From Actibacterium pelagium (GTDB lineage: Bacteria > Pseudomonadota > Alphaproteobacteria > Rhodobacterales > Rhodobacteraceae): 64,000 bases of DNA. The notes beneath the pieces were generated by a model. It saw only the letters and a list, made by a program, of their open reading frames with translations. It did not search any database and was not told the DNA's origin. Shown piece after piece: positions 36,834 to 45,313 of this stretch (positions are counted from its first letter, which is position 1; the number at the start of each line of letters is the position of its first letter). The DNA lies in NCBI RefSeq assembly GCF_002285415.1, contig NZ_NSBU01000006.1, positions 186,001-250,000 of the forward strand. Direction: 5' to 3'. The translations under genes were made by a program, and so were the position numbers.

Positions 36834-37796
36834 ATGGACAAATTCAATATGGGAAAGAAGGGGCTCAACTTGGGAAAGTCGGTTCACTCAACAAACAGCA
36901 ACGCCGAATACCTGTTTTTGGTGAACCCAAGCTCCGGCAAGGCCAGCATTCAAAAAAAGAGGGACCTTGTTTCGAAGGTATCAAGGCATTCGAACGCAAT
37001 CACACTGATTAGCGAGTCCGAAGATCACGCTTCACAACTTGCCAAAGATGCGATGCTAGAGGGGCGTATTGTAGTCGCATGTGGTGGTGATGGGTTGCAA
37101 AATATTGTTGCACAACAGGCTATTGATACGGGCGGCGTGATGAGTGTCTTGCCATTTGGGCGGGGGAATGACTTTGCAGCTTCGATGCAAATTCGGTCCT
37201 TCAGAGACACAGAGCTGGCGATCAAGAACGGCGTTGTCCAACATGCCCGATACGTAAACGTAGAGTTTTCGGACTATTCGAGGATTTGTCTGACCTGTGC
37301 AGGAGTTGGCTTGCTTAGCGATGCCAGCCTCCGGGCCTCTAGGTTGCCATTGCTCAAAGGGAAAGCTCTTTACACCGTCGCAGCCCTGATCAGTTTGATG
37401 AAGCTGAAATGCCATAGGTACACGTTGTCTTTCGACGATGTTGAATTGCAAAAAGAGTTATTGATCTTGGTTGGGGCGGCATCTGAATGCACTGGTGGCG
37501 GGGTCCGCATTGCCCCTGACGCCAAGTCAGAACCTGATCGGTTAAACGTTCTGTTTGCAACAAGCCAAGGCAGAACCTCGGCTATAAAACTCTTAGTGAA
37601 AGCCCTCTCTGGCAAACATCTGGCCCATGACAAAGTGGAGAGCAATTTCCATGAGCGGTGCCGCATTGCATGTGAGAACGACAATTATGGGGCTTCGTTG
37701 GTCTACGGAGACGGAGAGTATCTGGGCGTCCTTCCAGCAAGTCTGCAAATTGGTAACAAGCCTCTTCGTGTGCTTGTCCCAAATGCGAATGCATAG
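36834..37796 (+). CDS. Diacylglycerol/lipid kinase-like protein (DAGK catalytic domain)
   Basis: About 320 residues from the ATG at 36834. The true start is uncertain (GTG 36753, ATG 36849, or a TTG preceded by AAGGGG are alternatives). The catalytic domain has LVNPSSGKAS, VVACGGDGLQNIV (the GGDG nucleotide motif) and VLPFGRGNDFA. The C-terminal half has GDGEYLGV. Such enzymes phosphorylate diacylglycerol, sphingoid bases or similar lipids. An rho-independent terminator follows at 37978. Confidence 0.87.
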   Translation: MDKFNMGKKGLNLGKSVHSTNSNAEYLFLVNPSSGKASIQKKRDLVSKVSRHSNAITLISESEDHASQLAKDAMLEGRIVVACGGDGLQNIVAQQAIDTGGVMSVLPFGRGNDFAASMQIRSFRDTELAIKNGVVQHARYVNVEFSDYSRICLTCAGVGLLSDASLRASRLPLLKGKALYTVAALISLMKLKCHRYTLSFDDVELQKELLILVGAASECTGGGVRIAPDAKSEPDRLNVLFATSQGRTSAIKLLVKALSGKHLAHDKVESNFHERCRIACENDNYGASLVYGDGEYLGVLPASLQIGNKPLRVLVPNANA

Positions 37797-37973
37797 GAAA
37801 TCCAATTGTGCAGCTGGTTTGCTAAGTGTTCTAACCAACCTGCGTGCAGCTAAAGCCGATACCTAAGCCCAAGTAAATCGACAACGTCAGCCTATCCAAA
37901 AGTATGGCTCGCCATCCCGATGCTGCTTTGATTCAGAGACGAAATTACCGCATCGTTTATTTATCCCTGCTTC
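37797..37973. other. Gap upstream of the terminator
   Basis: No coding gene recognised. A short transcript ending at the following terminator is possible, but I see no clear promoter. Confidence 0.3.
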
Positions 37974-37977
37974 TCCT

Positions 37978-38022
37978 CCGACGCGTCTCTTGCTCCTTCC
38001 AGAGCCGTCGGAGGTTTTTTAT
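37978..38022 (+). terminator. Rho-independent terminator
   Basis: CCTCCGAC (about 37978-37985) and GTCGGAGG (about 38009-38016) are perfect complements, followed by TTTTTT. The loop is long (about 23 nt). It terminates plus-strand transcription from the lipid-kinase gene or from a small RNA starting in the gap. Confidence 0.75.
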
Positions 38023-38168
38023 CTGCCACCGAAGTAACGGACAGCGCTAGGGTGGCTGATGTAAGACAAAGGTGGACGTTTGGCTTCGTTGTAGCGAAAG
38101 TCAGTTTCGCGCCCTCTTCGAAATACCCCAATGATCAGGTGTCTCTGTTTGGCGACTAATCGGACCTC

Positions 38169-39785
38169 CTATTCCGGTATGCCGGCAAGCCTCAGCCCGT
38201 CAATGACCGCCTTTCGGTAGGGAGGGTGTTCGATGTTGATCACCTGCATGATTTCGGTGATCGTGGCGGGAACGCCCAAGGCCTCGTATTCCATGACCAG
38301 CCACTCTGCGTCGTCCAGCCGCCCCATATGACCATAAGTTGCGATCAGGATCCGCAGGGCATTCTGGAGGTTCGGGTTCCGCTCTAGGAGTTCTGTTAGC
38401 GCAGCCTCAGCTGCGTCGTAGTCGCCTAGGTAGAAGTTGGCCAGTCCAAGCGGCATATAGTACCAATACGGAGGAACGGGATTGCGTGCGAGAGCTTCCG
38501 CGATGGTGTTCAACCCCTCCTCTGCCCGTCCATTGGCCACCTGCACAATCGCGTAAAAAGCGTAAGCATCCGTGTAATTTGGGTCGAGTTCGATGGCCCT
38601 CTCAAACTCGGCGCTAGCCCCTGCAAGGTCCGCGATGAAACTTCGGGACAAAAGCCGTCCGAGCGCGAAGTGAGCGAAGGGCAGATCGGGTGACAGGGCC
38701 ACCGCCCGTTCCGCATGCTGCGCCGCCCTCGCCAAGCTATTCGCCACATCGCTTGTCCAGCCGTACTCGGCCCGCATGCTGAGTACGATCGAAAGTTGCG
38801 CGTGGGCAGCGGCATAATCTGGGTCACGTCGGATGGCCTCTGAAAAGGCCTCTTCCGCTCTTTCATTTTGGCTCGCGGTCAGGAAGCCGGCCAACTCTTT
38901 GCCCCGAAGGTAATTGTCAAAGGCATCAACATCTCGCGTTCCCCGAATTCCCAAACGTTCACGCTCTTGCTTGGACAGACGGACCGACAACACACGCACG
39001 AGTTCGGAGAGGACCCTTTCTTGGAAATCGAACACATCCGCTTCGGCTCCTGCATAGCTATCAGCCCAGATGTTTTCGCCATTCGCGCCGTCAATAAGCG
39101 CTGCCGTGATCCTTAGGGTCTGACCCTCGCGGCGCACGCTACCATCCACGAGATAGGACACTCCTAATTCCCGAGCGACCTGTCGCGGATCGCTCGCACT
39201 CTGCGCGACCGAGAAAGACGCTGCTCGCGATACGACCCTAAGATCAGCGATCCTCGAGAGATTTACGATGAGCTCTTCGGCGAGGCCATTGGAATAGTAG
39301 GCCTGCCCGGCAATACCGCTGAGGTTCTCGAAAGGCAGAACGGCGATCGACTGGGCCTCTGATGCGGTCTGCTGGCGAGGCGTGAGCAAAAGCGCCGAAA
39401 GCGCGAGAACAGCTAATATGGCCAGAACGGCGATCCGGACTGTTGTAAGCAAGGACGGGCGACGTGCCCGCGCGAGCGACACATCTAGGCGGTAGCCCTG
39501 TTTCGGTACAGTGCGCAGGAGAGCGCCCGCCTCCGGACCAAGTGCTTTCCGGATTTCCGAGATACATTGGACGAGGCTGTCGTCGGTCACGTGGGTGTCT
39601 GTCCAGACTCGCTCCATAAGGCTGTCCTTCGTGACAAGCTCCCCGGCCCGTTCGCTTAGAACCGACAAAACGCGGAGCGATTGCGGGCGCAAGGACACCA
39701 AATTCCCGTCACGGTCATGCAGCTTGAGTGATCGCTGATGAAAACGAAATCCTTTAATGTCAATGATTTGATCCGATTTCGGCAT
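38169..39785 (-). CDS. CadC/OmpR-type winged-helix regulator with membrane segment and TPR repeats
   Basis: This 538-residue protein starts at the ATG at 39785; a TTG at 39851 is less likely. Domains in order: an OmpR-type winged helix (residues about 5-100, LRPQSLRVLSVLSERAGELV), one transmembrane helix (LLTTVRIAVLAILAVLALSA), a FlgO/adenylate-cyclase-associated domain (IAVLPFENLSGIAGQAYYSN) and a C-terminal TPR array (about 290-520). No cyclase catalytic domain is present. It lies divergent to a small secreted protein gene and likely regulates it, sensing a signal at the membrane. Confidence 0.9.
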   Translation of the reverse strand: MPKSDQIIDIKGFRFHQRSLKLHDRDGNLVSLRPQSLRVLSVLSERAGELVTKDSLMERVWTDTHVTDDSLVQCISEIRKALGPEAGALLRTVPKQGYRLDVSLARARRPSLLTTVRIAVLAILAVLALSALLLTPRQQTASEAQSIAVLPFENLSGIAGQAYYSNGLAEELIVNLSRIADLRVVSRAASFSVAQSASDPRQVARELGVSYLVDGSVRREGQTLRITAALIDGANGENIWADSYAGAEADVFDFQERVLSELVRVLSVRLSKQERERLGIRGTRDVDAFDNYLRGKELAGFLTASQNERAEEAFSEAIRRDPDYAAAHAQLSIVLSMRAEYGWTSDVANSLARAAQHAERAVALSPDLPFAHFALGRLLSRSFIADLAGASAEFERAIELDPNYTDAYAFYAIVQVANGRAEEGLNTIAEALARNPVPPYWYYMPLGLANFYLGDYDAAEAALTELLERNPNLQNALRILIATYGHMGRLDDAEWLVMEYEALGVPATITEIMQVINIEHPPYRKAVIDGLRLAGIPE

Positions 39786-39888
39786 TTTTCGTGGCCGCTT
39801 TCGTGACTTTCGCTGTCGCTTTGAGGCCCCACTGGAGGAAGGCGCTCGCAATCAAAGGGCGCTTCAAGCTCAACCAATGGAGGACACA

Positions 39889-40188
39889 ATGACAAGTATT
39901 GCAAAATCCACAGCGTTTGTCGCCACTTTCGCGTTATCAGTGGCAGTCGGCATAAGTGATTTACAGGCATCCCCCGAGAACTGCCCGACGATCACCTCAG
40001 TGAACGTGCACGGAGAACAGGTCGAATTACCTACCGATACGGCCGCGCAAGTGACTATGTTGCACCAGTATGGTGCTCGGTATGCACGGGTGATCGACTT
40101 GATCCTCGAAGAAAACGCCAAGCCCGTATGGACCTTTGAGGAAGATTGCTCCCCGCAAAGTGCTTACATGCTTGCAACGACCGAGTGA
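39889..40188 (+). CDS. Small secreted protein
   Basis: This 99-residue protein starts at the ATG at 39889, preceded by GGAGG at optimal distance; that Shine-Dalgarno lies inside an alternative ATG start at 39877. The signal peptide is MTSIAKSTAFVATFALSVAV, cut near LQA-S. The mature part has two cysteines (ENCPTI, EEDCSP) that may form a disulphide. Family unknown. It is divergent from the CadC-type regulator, its likely controller. Confidence 0.7.
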   Translation: MTSIAKSTAFVATFALSVAVGISDLQASPENCPTITSVNVHGEQVELPTDTAAQVTMLHQYGARYARVIDLILEENAKPVWTFEEDCSPQSAYMLATTE

Positions 40189-40195
40189 TAAGAGC

Positions 40196-40233
40196 CTGGC
40201 AGGCGCAACGAGTTACCCGGTGGAGCCTGCCAG
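40196..40233 (+). terminator. Stem-loop after the small secreted protein gene
   Basis: CTGGCAGGC (40196-40204) pairs perfectly with GCCTGCCAG (40225-40233), 7 bp after the stop codon. There is no T-run, so termination may be partial. Confidence 0.5.
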
Positions 40234-40712
40234 TCCCTGTCTCGCCGCTTTCACATCTTGCATGGTGAATGGCCACAGCACGTGGAACACGCCATTTGCT
40301 CCACCGCGTTCTGAGACAAAGTCAACAACAGAGCTCTTTCATTAAGCCTAAGGACCCAGAGTCTATATTCTGTCGTTGCTCCACACCATTGCTTCATAGC
40401 ACTCCTCTGCGCCAGCACGCCCACACCAGTCTCCGTCGCGTCCAACAAGAGGGGTACGGTCAGGACCCCAATCAATGTGTCGCCAACAAGTTGCCTGCCA
40501 CGACAAACACCTAAGACCGCTTCGCGGAAGCAGTAGTCCTTCTCTTGATTCCGACATCAGATGTTTTCCCTAGAAACCATAAAATCGATGAAAAATCGGG
40601 CTGTTCTGCACAAAAAATCAAACCGTAATGTCAGATGCGGCGAGACATGGAGACGAAAAAATAAAAAGATTGATCGAATGGTCAAAATTTAACAGACTTA
40701 AGGAATTAAAAA
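40234..40712. other. Gap before the BMP-type ABC operon
   Basis: About 480 bp with no supported gene. The 150 bases before 40713 are AT-rich and should include the operon promoter. I see no purine riboswitch core. AAGGAATTAAAAA precedes the ATG. Confidence 0.35.
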
Positions 40713-41732
40713 ATGAAGGAAAGAAAAGGGGGTCTACTGTTGAAGCTCATTGGTTCAATATCACGCCGGATTTTGCTGGCGTCCGTGGTCGGGGTTGGGG
40801 TGCTTACTTCGGCTGGCGTTGCCGCTGCCGAATCTATCAAAGTTGCCGCGATCTACACGTTGCCGGTCGAACAGCAGTGGATTAGCCGTATTCACAAGGC
40901 GTTAAATACGGCAGCTGAACGCGGGGACATCGAATATGTGTTCTCGGAGAATGTCGCCAATACGGATTATGAACGCGTGATGCGCGAATATGCCGAGCAG
41001 GGTATGCAATTGATCGTTGGCGAGGTGTTCGGGCTGGAACGCGCGGCGCGAAAAGTTGCAGGGGATTATCCGGAAACCGCTTTTCTAATGGGCTCGTCCT
41101 TTGGACCGGTTGCGCCGAACTTCTCGGTCTTTGATAACTGGATTCACGAGCCCTCCTACCTGTCGGGTATGGCAGCTGGCGCGGCGACTGAGACGAATGT
41201 GATCGGCATGGTTGGCGGTTATGCGATCCCTGAAGTGAACCGGCTGATGCATGCGTTCATGGGCGGTGCCCGCGAGGTAAATCCAGACGTGAAGTTCATC
41301 GTGAACTTTATCGACAGCTGGTATGACCCGCCCAAGGCTAAAGAAAGCGCCTTTGCAATGATGGATGCTGGTGCTGACATCATGTACGCAGAGCGTTTTG
41401 GCGTATCAGATGCCGCTGTTGAGCGGGGGATAAAGGCCGTGGGCAACGTAATCGACACCTCAGGCGACTATCCGGGTACGATCCTCGCTTCGGCGCTGTG
41501 GCACATGGAAGCCACCATCGACAAGGCCGTCGCCAATGTTGCGGGCGGCACTTTTGACGCGGCGGATTACGGGCAGTACAGCTTCATGGCCTATGGCGGC
41601 GGATCGCTGGTGCTGGACGAAAGCCTGGTTGCAACCAATGTTGTCGATGCCATTCGCGCCAAGGAGGCTGATATTATGGCCGGCATGTTCCGCGTGAATG
41701 TTAACGACGACCGCCCGGTCTCAGACAACTGA
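40713..41732 (+). CDS. BMP-family ABC transporter substrate-binding protein
   Basis: This 339-residue protein of the basic membrane protein/PnrA family has a signal peptide (core LASVVGVGVLTSAGVAAAE) with no lipobox. The mature fold shows AAIYTLPVEQQWISRIHKAL, EVFGLERAARKVAGDYPETA and a closing HMEATIDKAVANV. BMP proteins of this type bind nucleosides or related bases. It leads an operon with an ATPase, two permeases and a cytosine deaminase. A stem-loop directly follows its stop. Confidence 0.9.
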   Translation: MKERKGGLLLKLIGSISRRILLASVVGVGVLTSAGVAAAESIKVAAIYTLPVEQQWISRIHKALNTAAERGDIEYVFSENVANTDYERVMREYAEQGMQLIVGEVFGLERAARKVAGDYPETAFLMGSSFGPVAPNFSVFDNWIHEPSYLSGMAAGAATETNVIGMVGGYAIPEVNRLMHAFMGGAREVNPDVKFIVNFIDSWYDPPKAKESAFAMMDAGADIMYAERFGVSDAAVERGIKAVGNVIDTSGDYPGTILASALWHMEATIDKAVANVAGGTFDAADYGQYSFMAYGGGSLVLDESLVATNVVDAIRAKEADIMAGMFRVNVNDDRPVSDN

Positions 41733-41739
41733 TATGGGG

Positions 41740-41764
41740 AAGGTCGGTCCGTGTGACCGACCTT
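41740..41764 (+). promoter_or_regulatory. Intercistronic stem-loop between binding-protein and ATPase genes
   Basis: AAGGTCGGTC (41740-41749) and GACCGACCTT (41755-41764) form a perfect 10-bp stem with a 5-nt loop followed by TT. It starts 8 bp after the binding-protein stop and ends 9 bp before the ATPase ATG. It probably stabilises the upstream mRNA or attenuates readthrough, so the binding protein is made in excess. Confidence 0.7.
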
Positions 41765-41772
41765 TTCACATC

Positions 41773-43290
41773 ATGACACAGCAGAAAATTTTATCCCTGA
41801 ACGGGCTTTCCAAGCGGTTCGGCTCCGTTATCGCTAATGATGCGGTCAGCCTTGAGTTGCACAAGGGCGAAGTCTTGGCGCTCCTCGGCGAAAACGGCGC
41901 GGGCAAGACCACGCTGATGAATATGCTTTTCGGGCATTACATGCCTGATGAGGGAAGTGTGGATGTAGCTGATGAGGAGGGTAATCTGCGGCCCCTTGCA
42001 CTGGGCCATCCTCAGGCGGCATTGCAGGCCGGGATCGGTATGGTGCATCAGCATTTCACTCTGGCTGAAAACCTAAATGCTCTGGACAACATCGTACTTG
42101 GCTCAGAACCACTGCGCATGCTCCGACGCGACAGGGCCGGAGCGCGAGCCAAAATCGAGAGGATAATGGCACACACCGGGCTGACCGCTCATCTCGACGT
42201 ACCGGTGGGAAAGATGAGTGTTGGCGAGCGTCAACGAGTAGAGATTCTGAAAGCGCTTTATCGCGATGTTCGGATTTTGGTTCTAGATGAACCGACAGCT
42301 GTCCTGACCCCTCAAGAAGCGGACACATTATTCAGCAATATTGGCGCGATGACACGCGAGGGGCTTTCGGTCATTTTCATCTCGCACAAACTGCGCGAAG
42401 TGCTGGCGTTTTCCCATCAAATCGCGGTTTTGCGTCACGGGGTGAAGGTTGGAGAAATTGCCACGGCTGATGCGAACGAGCGGGTTATCGCCCGCATGAT
42501 GGTCGGTGCAGACACTCAGGAAACTCCCCGTGAAGCAATGGAGCCGGGGAAGCCGGTGCTGAAGCTCGAGAACATCTCGGTAGTAGGGCGTTCCAAGCGT
42601 GACACCCTCGAGAATGTTAGTCTAACTGTCCGACGCCACGAAATCCTTGGTATTGCCGGTGTTTCCGGCAACGGACAGAGCGCCTTGGCCGGGTTGATCT
42701 CCGGTCTGACCCGACCGTCAGGCGGTTCGATTGTCGTTGATCATATCGGTATCACCGAACATCACCCGCAGACGATGATCCGTGAGGGCGTGGGTCGTAT
42801 TCCCGAGGATCGCCACCACGATGGCATCGTTGGTGCGATGAGCGTCGCCGAAAACATGGTGATCGAGCGCCTTGATGACCCAGAGGTGCAATCGCGTGGG
42901 CTCTTGAAACACGATGCGATCAGCGCCAACGCGGACAGGCTGGCCGCAGATTATGACGTGCGCGGCCCGGGTGTGAATGCCCGGGCGCGGCTTCTGTCTG
43001 GTGGCAATATACAAAAAATGATTCTGGCGCGGGTGTTTGAGCAAAACCCCAAGCTCATTCTCGCCAACCAACCAACCAGAGGCCTCGATATGGGGGCAGC
43101 GGCAGAAGTGGCTCGCAGACTCCTTGAGGCGCGCGCACGTGGGGCCGGGATCGTCCTCATTTCTGAGGATCTTGACGAAGTGTTGAGCCTGGCCGACCGG
43201 GTAATGGTGATCCACGACGGAGAACTGATCGAGGCGAACACCCGCGATCGCGAGAAGATAGGGCTTATGATGGCGGGAGAGATGGCATGA
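41773..43290 (+). CDS. ABC transporter ATPase, two nucleotide-binding domains (nucleoside/sugar type)
   Basis: This 505-residue protein starts at the ATG at 41773. Domain 1 has GENGAGKTT, MSVGERQRVEILKALYRDV and LVLDEPTAVLTPQE. Domain 2 has the degenerate Walker A GVSGNGQSA, LSGGNIQKMILARVF and LILANQPTRGLDMGAA. This asymmetric layout is standard for the YufO/RbsA-type transporters that work with BMP proteins. Its stop overlaps the first permease start. Confidence 0.92.
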   Translation: MTQQKILSLNGLSKRFGSVIANDAVSLELHKGEVLALLGENGAGKTTLMNMLFGHYMPDEGSVDVADEEGNLRPLALGHPQAALQAGIGMVHQHFTLAENLNALDNIVLGSEPLRMLRRDRAGARAKIERIMAHTGLTAHLDVPVGKMSVGERQRVEILKALYRDVRILVLDEPTAVLTPQEADTLFSNIGAMTREGLSVIFISHKLREVLAFSHQIAVLRHGVKVGEIATADANERVIARMMVGADTQETPREAMEPGKPVLKLENISVVGRSKRDTLENVSLTVRRHEILGIAGVSGNGQSALAGLISGLTRPSGGSIVVDHIGITEHHPQTMIREGVGRIPEDRHHDGIVGAMSVAENMVIERLDDPEVQSRGLLKHDAISANADRLAADYDVRGPGVNARARLLSGGNIQKMILARVFEQNPKLILANQPTRGLDMGAAAEVARRLLEARARGAGIVLISEDLDEVLSLADRVMVIHDGELIEANTRDREKIGLMMAGEMA

Positions 43291-44363
43291 TCCGCATCGA
43301 ACCAAGACAGGCCCCCTCACGCCTGATGACACTCGGCATTCCCGTTCTTTCAGCGGTGGTCGCGCTGGCGCTGGCAGCCATCCCTCTGGCTTTCGCCGGC
43401 GCAGGTATCGCGACGGCGTATCAGGAGATGTTCAAGGGAATATTCGGCTCGGTTTTCGCCTTTACTGAAATGCTGACCCGCGCCACTCCACTGATTTTCA
43501 CCGGTCTCGCTGCCGCTCTGGCGTTCCGAGCGCGGCTATGGAACATCGGGGCTGAAGGGCAACTTTACCTGGGCGCCATGGCCGCCGTAGCCGTCGGTGC
43601 CGGAGCAGTGGACGCGCCGGGGTTCGTTCTGATCCCACTGGTCATACTGTTTGGATGCGCGGCGGGCGCGGTGGGAATGGCGGTGCCAACTGTTCTGAAA
43701 TCTCGCTTCGGTGCCGATGAAGTAGTGACCACACTGCTTCTGAACTTCGTCATCTTGATCTTTCTGCAGATGATGTTGGAAGGGCCTCTGAAAGACCCGA
43801 TGGGGCTGGGCTGGCCGCAAAGCCCACCCATTCTGGACCAAGGTATGCTGCCGCCTCTGATGGATCGGATGCGGGTGCATTCGGGATTCATAATCGCGCT
43901 GGTGGCCGCCGGTGTTGCGCAGTTCATGCTGGTTCGCTCGGTTTGGGGCTTCAAGCTGCGAGCCGTAGGGGAAAATGCGGCCGCCGCACGCCATGCCGGG
44001 ATACGGGTGAACCGCTCGATGATGAGTGTGGCCTTGGTTTCGGGGGCGTTGGCAGGCATGGCGGGGGTCAGTGAAGTCGCGGGGCTCAAGGGCTACCTTA
44101 CCGCCGATCTAAGCCCCGGTTTCGGCTATACCGGCATCGTGGTTGCAATGCTCGCAGGGCTTTCTCCCGCAGGGGTCGTTGTCTCGGCGCTTTTCATCGC
44201 CAGCGTTTTCGTAGGTGCCGACAGTATGAGCCGGGCCATGGGCGTATCCTCCTACCTTGCCGATCTGGTCGTTTCCATGTCGCTTATTTGTGTACTGATC
44301 GGTGGCTTCACCGCCCGATACAGGATCACGCGCGTCAAACCTCTGCGCGGAGAAGGCGCATGA
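43287..44363 (+). CDS. ABC transporter permease 1 (BMP/nucleoside type)
   Basis: This 358-residue permease has about nine membrane segments. Family markers are PLIFTGLAAALAFRARLWNI, GAEGQLYLGAMAAVAVG and RAVGENAAAARHAGI. It is of the YufP class and partners the permease that overlaps its end. The pair with the upstream ATPase and BMP protein makes one complete importer. Confidence 0.92.
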   Translation: MIRIEPRQAPSRLMTLGIPVLSAVVALALAAIPLAFAGAGIATAYQEMFKGIFGSVFAFTEMLTRATPLIFTGLAAALAFRARLWNIGAEGQLYLGAMAAVAVGAGAVDAPGFVLIPLVILFGCAAGAVGMAVPTVLKSRFGADEVVTTLLLNFVILIFLQMMLEGPLKDPMGLGWPQSPPILDQGMLPPLMDRMRVHSGFIIALVAAGVAQFMLVRSVWGFKLRAVGENAAAARHAGIRVNRSMMSVALVSGALAGMAGVSEVAGLKGYLTADLSPGFGYTGIVVAMLAGLSPAGVVVSALFIASVFVGADSMSRAMGVSSYLADLVVSMSLICVLIGGFTARYRITRVKPLRGEGA

Positions 44364-45304
44364 TGGACATACTTCAAATCCTATTGAGCGAAAGCTTCTG
44401 GGCCGCATCCCTGCGTATTGCCACCCCCCTAATTTTTGGTGTCCTCGGGGCGCTTCTGTGCGAGAAGTCCGGTGTGCTCAATCTGGGCATTGAGGGGATT
44501 TTCGTGGCCGGCGCCATGGCAGGCTGGATGGCCGTTTGGTTGGGTGCAGGGCTGTGGGGTGGCGTGATCGTCGCGGCGCTGGTCGGCGCCTTTTTCGGCC
44601 TGATCCATGCGATACTGACTGTACCGCTTGGATTGTCCCAGCATGTTTCCGGCCTGGGCGTCACAATGTTTGCGACATCGGTCAGTTACTTTGTCTATCG
44701 CACTGCGCTGCCGAATGTTTCCTCGCCGCCGCGGATCGAGCCCTTTCAGGTACTCGATATCCCAATTTTGTCCGAACTTCCTTTTTTGGGGCCTGTGCTG
44801 TTTCAGCAGACCGGTCTGACCTGGCTGGCAATTTTTATGGTTGGCAGTGTTTGGTATGTAATGAACCGCACGCCGCTTGGCGTTGCCATTCAGGCCGTAG
44901 GAGACAATCCGGACAGCGTGGATGCGCAGGGCTTGTCTGTTTACGGCCTGCGCATAGGCGCGGTTGTGGCCGGTTCGGCATTGATGGCCTTGGGTGGTGC
45001 ATTCCTGACGATGTCGGCATTTGACGCATTTTTCTTCGGCATGGTGAACGGGCGCGGTTGGGTTTGTATTGCGCTGGTGATTTTTGCTAGCTGGCGACCG
45101 GGAAAGGCGTTCCTTGGCGCTCTGCTTTTCGGAGCCTTCGACGCGTTTCAGGTGCGGCTTCAGACCGAAGTAGGGGCTTTGGTGCCCGGACAAGTCTTCC
45201 TGATGGCACCTTATATCTTGTCGATAATCGCTCTTGTGGTTGCGGCTCGCAGCGCGGATTATCCACGCGCGCTTCTGACGCCCTGGTTTAAAGGGCAACG
45301 GTAG
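44360..45304 (+). CDS. ABC transporter permease 2 (BMP/nucleoside type)
   Basis: This 314-residue permease starts at the ATG at 44360; a second ATG follows at once at 44363. ATPLIFGVLGALLCEKSGVL, NLGIEGIFVAGAMAGW and QAVGDNPDSVDAQGLSV are the YufQ-class markers. It lies 9 bp before the deaminase gene. Multiple membrane segments; inner membrane. Confidence 0.92.
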   Translation: MMDILQILLSESFWAASLRIATPLIFGVLGALLCEKSGVLNLGIEGIFVAGAMAGWMAVWLGAGLWGGVIVAALVGAFFGLIHAILTVPLGLSQHVSGLGVTMFATSVSYFVYRTALPNVSSPPRIEPFQVLDIPILSELPFLGPVLFQQTGLTWLAIFMVGSVWYVMNRTPLGVAIQAVGDNPDSVDAQGLSVYGLRIGAVVAGSALMALGGAFLTMSAFDAFFFGMVNGRGWVCIALVIFASWRPGKAFLGALLFGAFDAFQVRLQTEVGALVPGQVFLMAPYILSIIALVVAARSADYPRALLTPWFKGQR

Positions 45305-45313
45305 GGGAAATTC

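Noticed and set aside
44429-45298. 289-codon minus-strand frame opposite the second BMP-type permease
   Set aside because: Shadow of a clear membrane protein gene; no family features.
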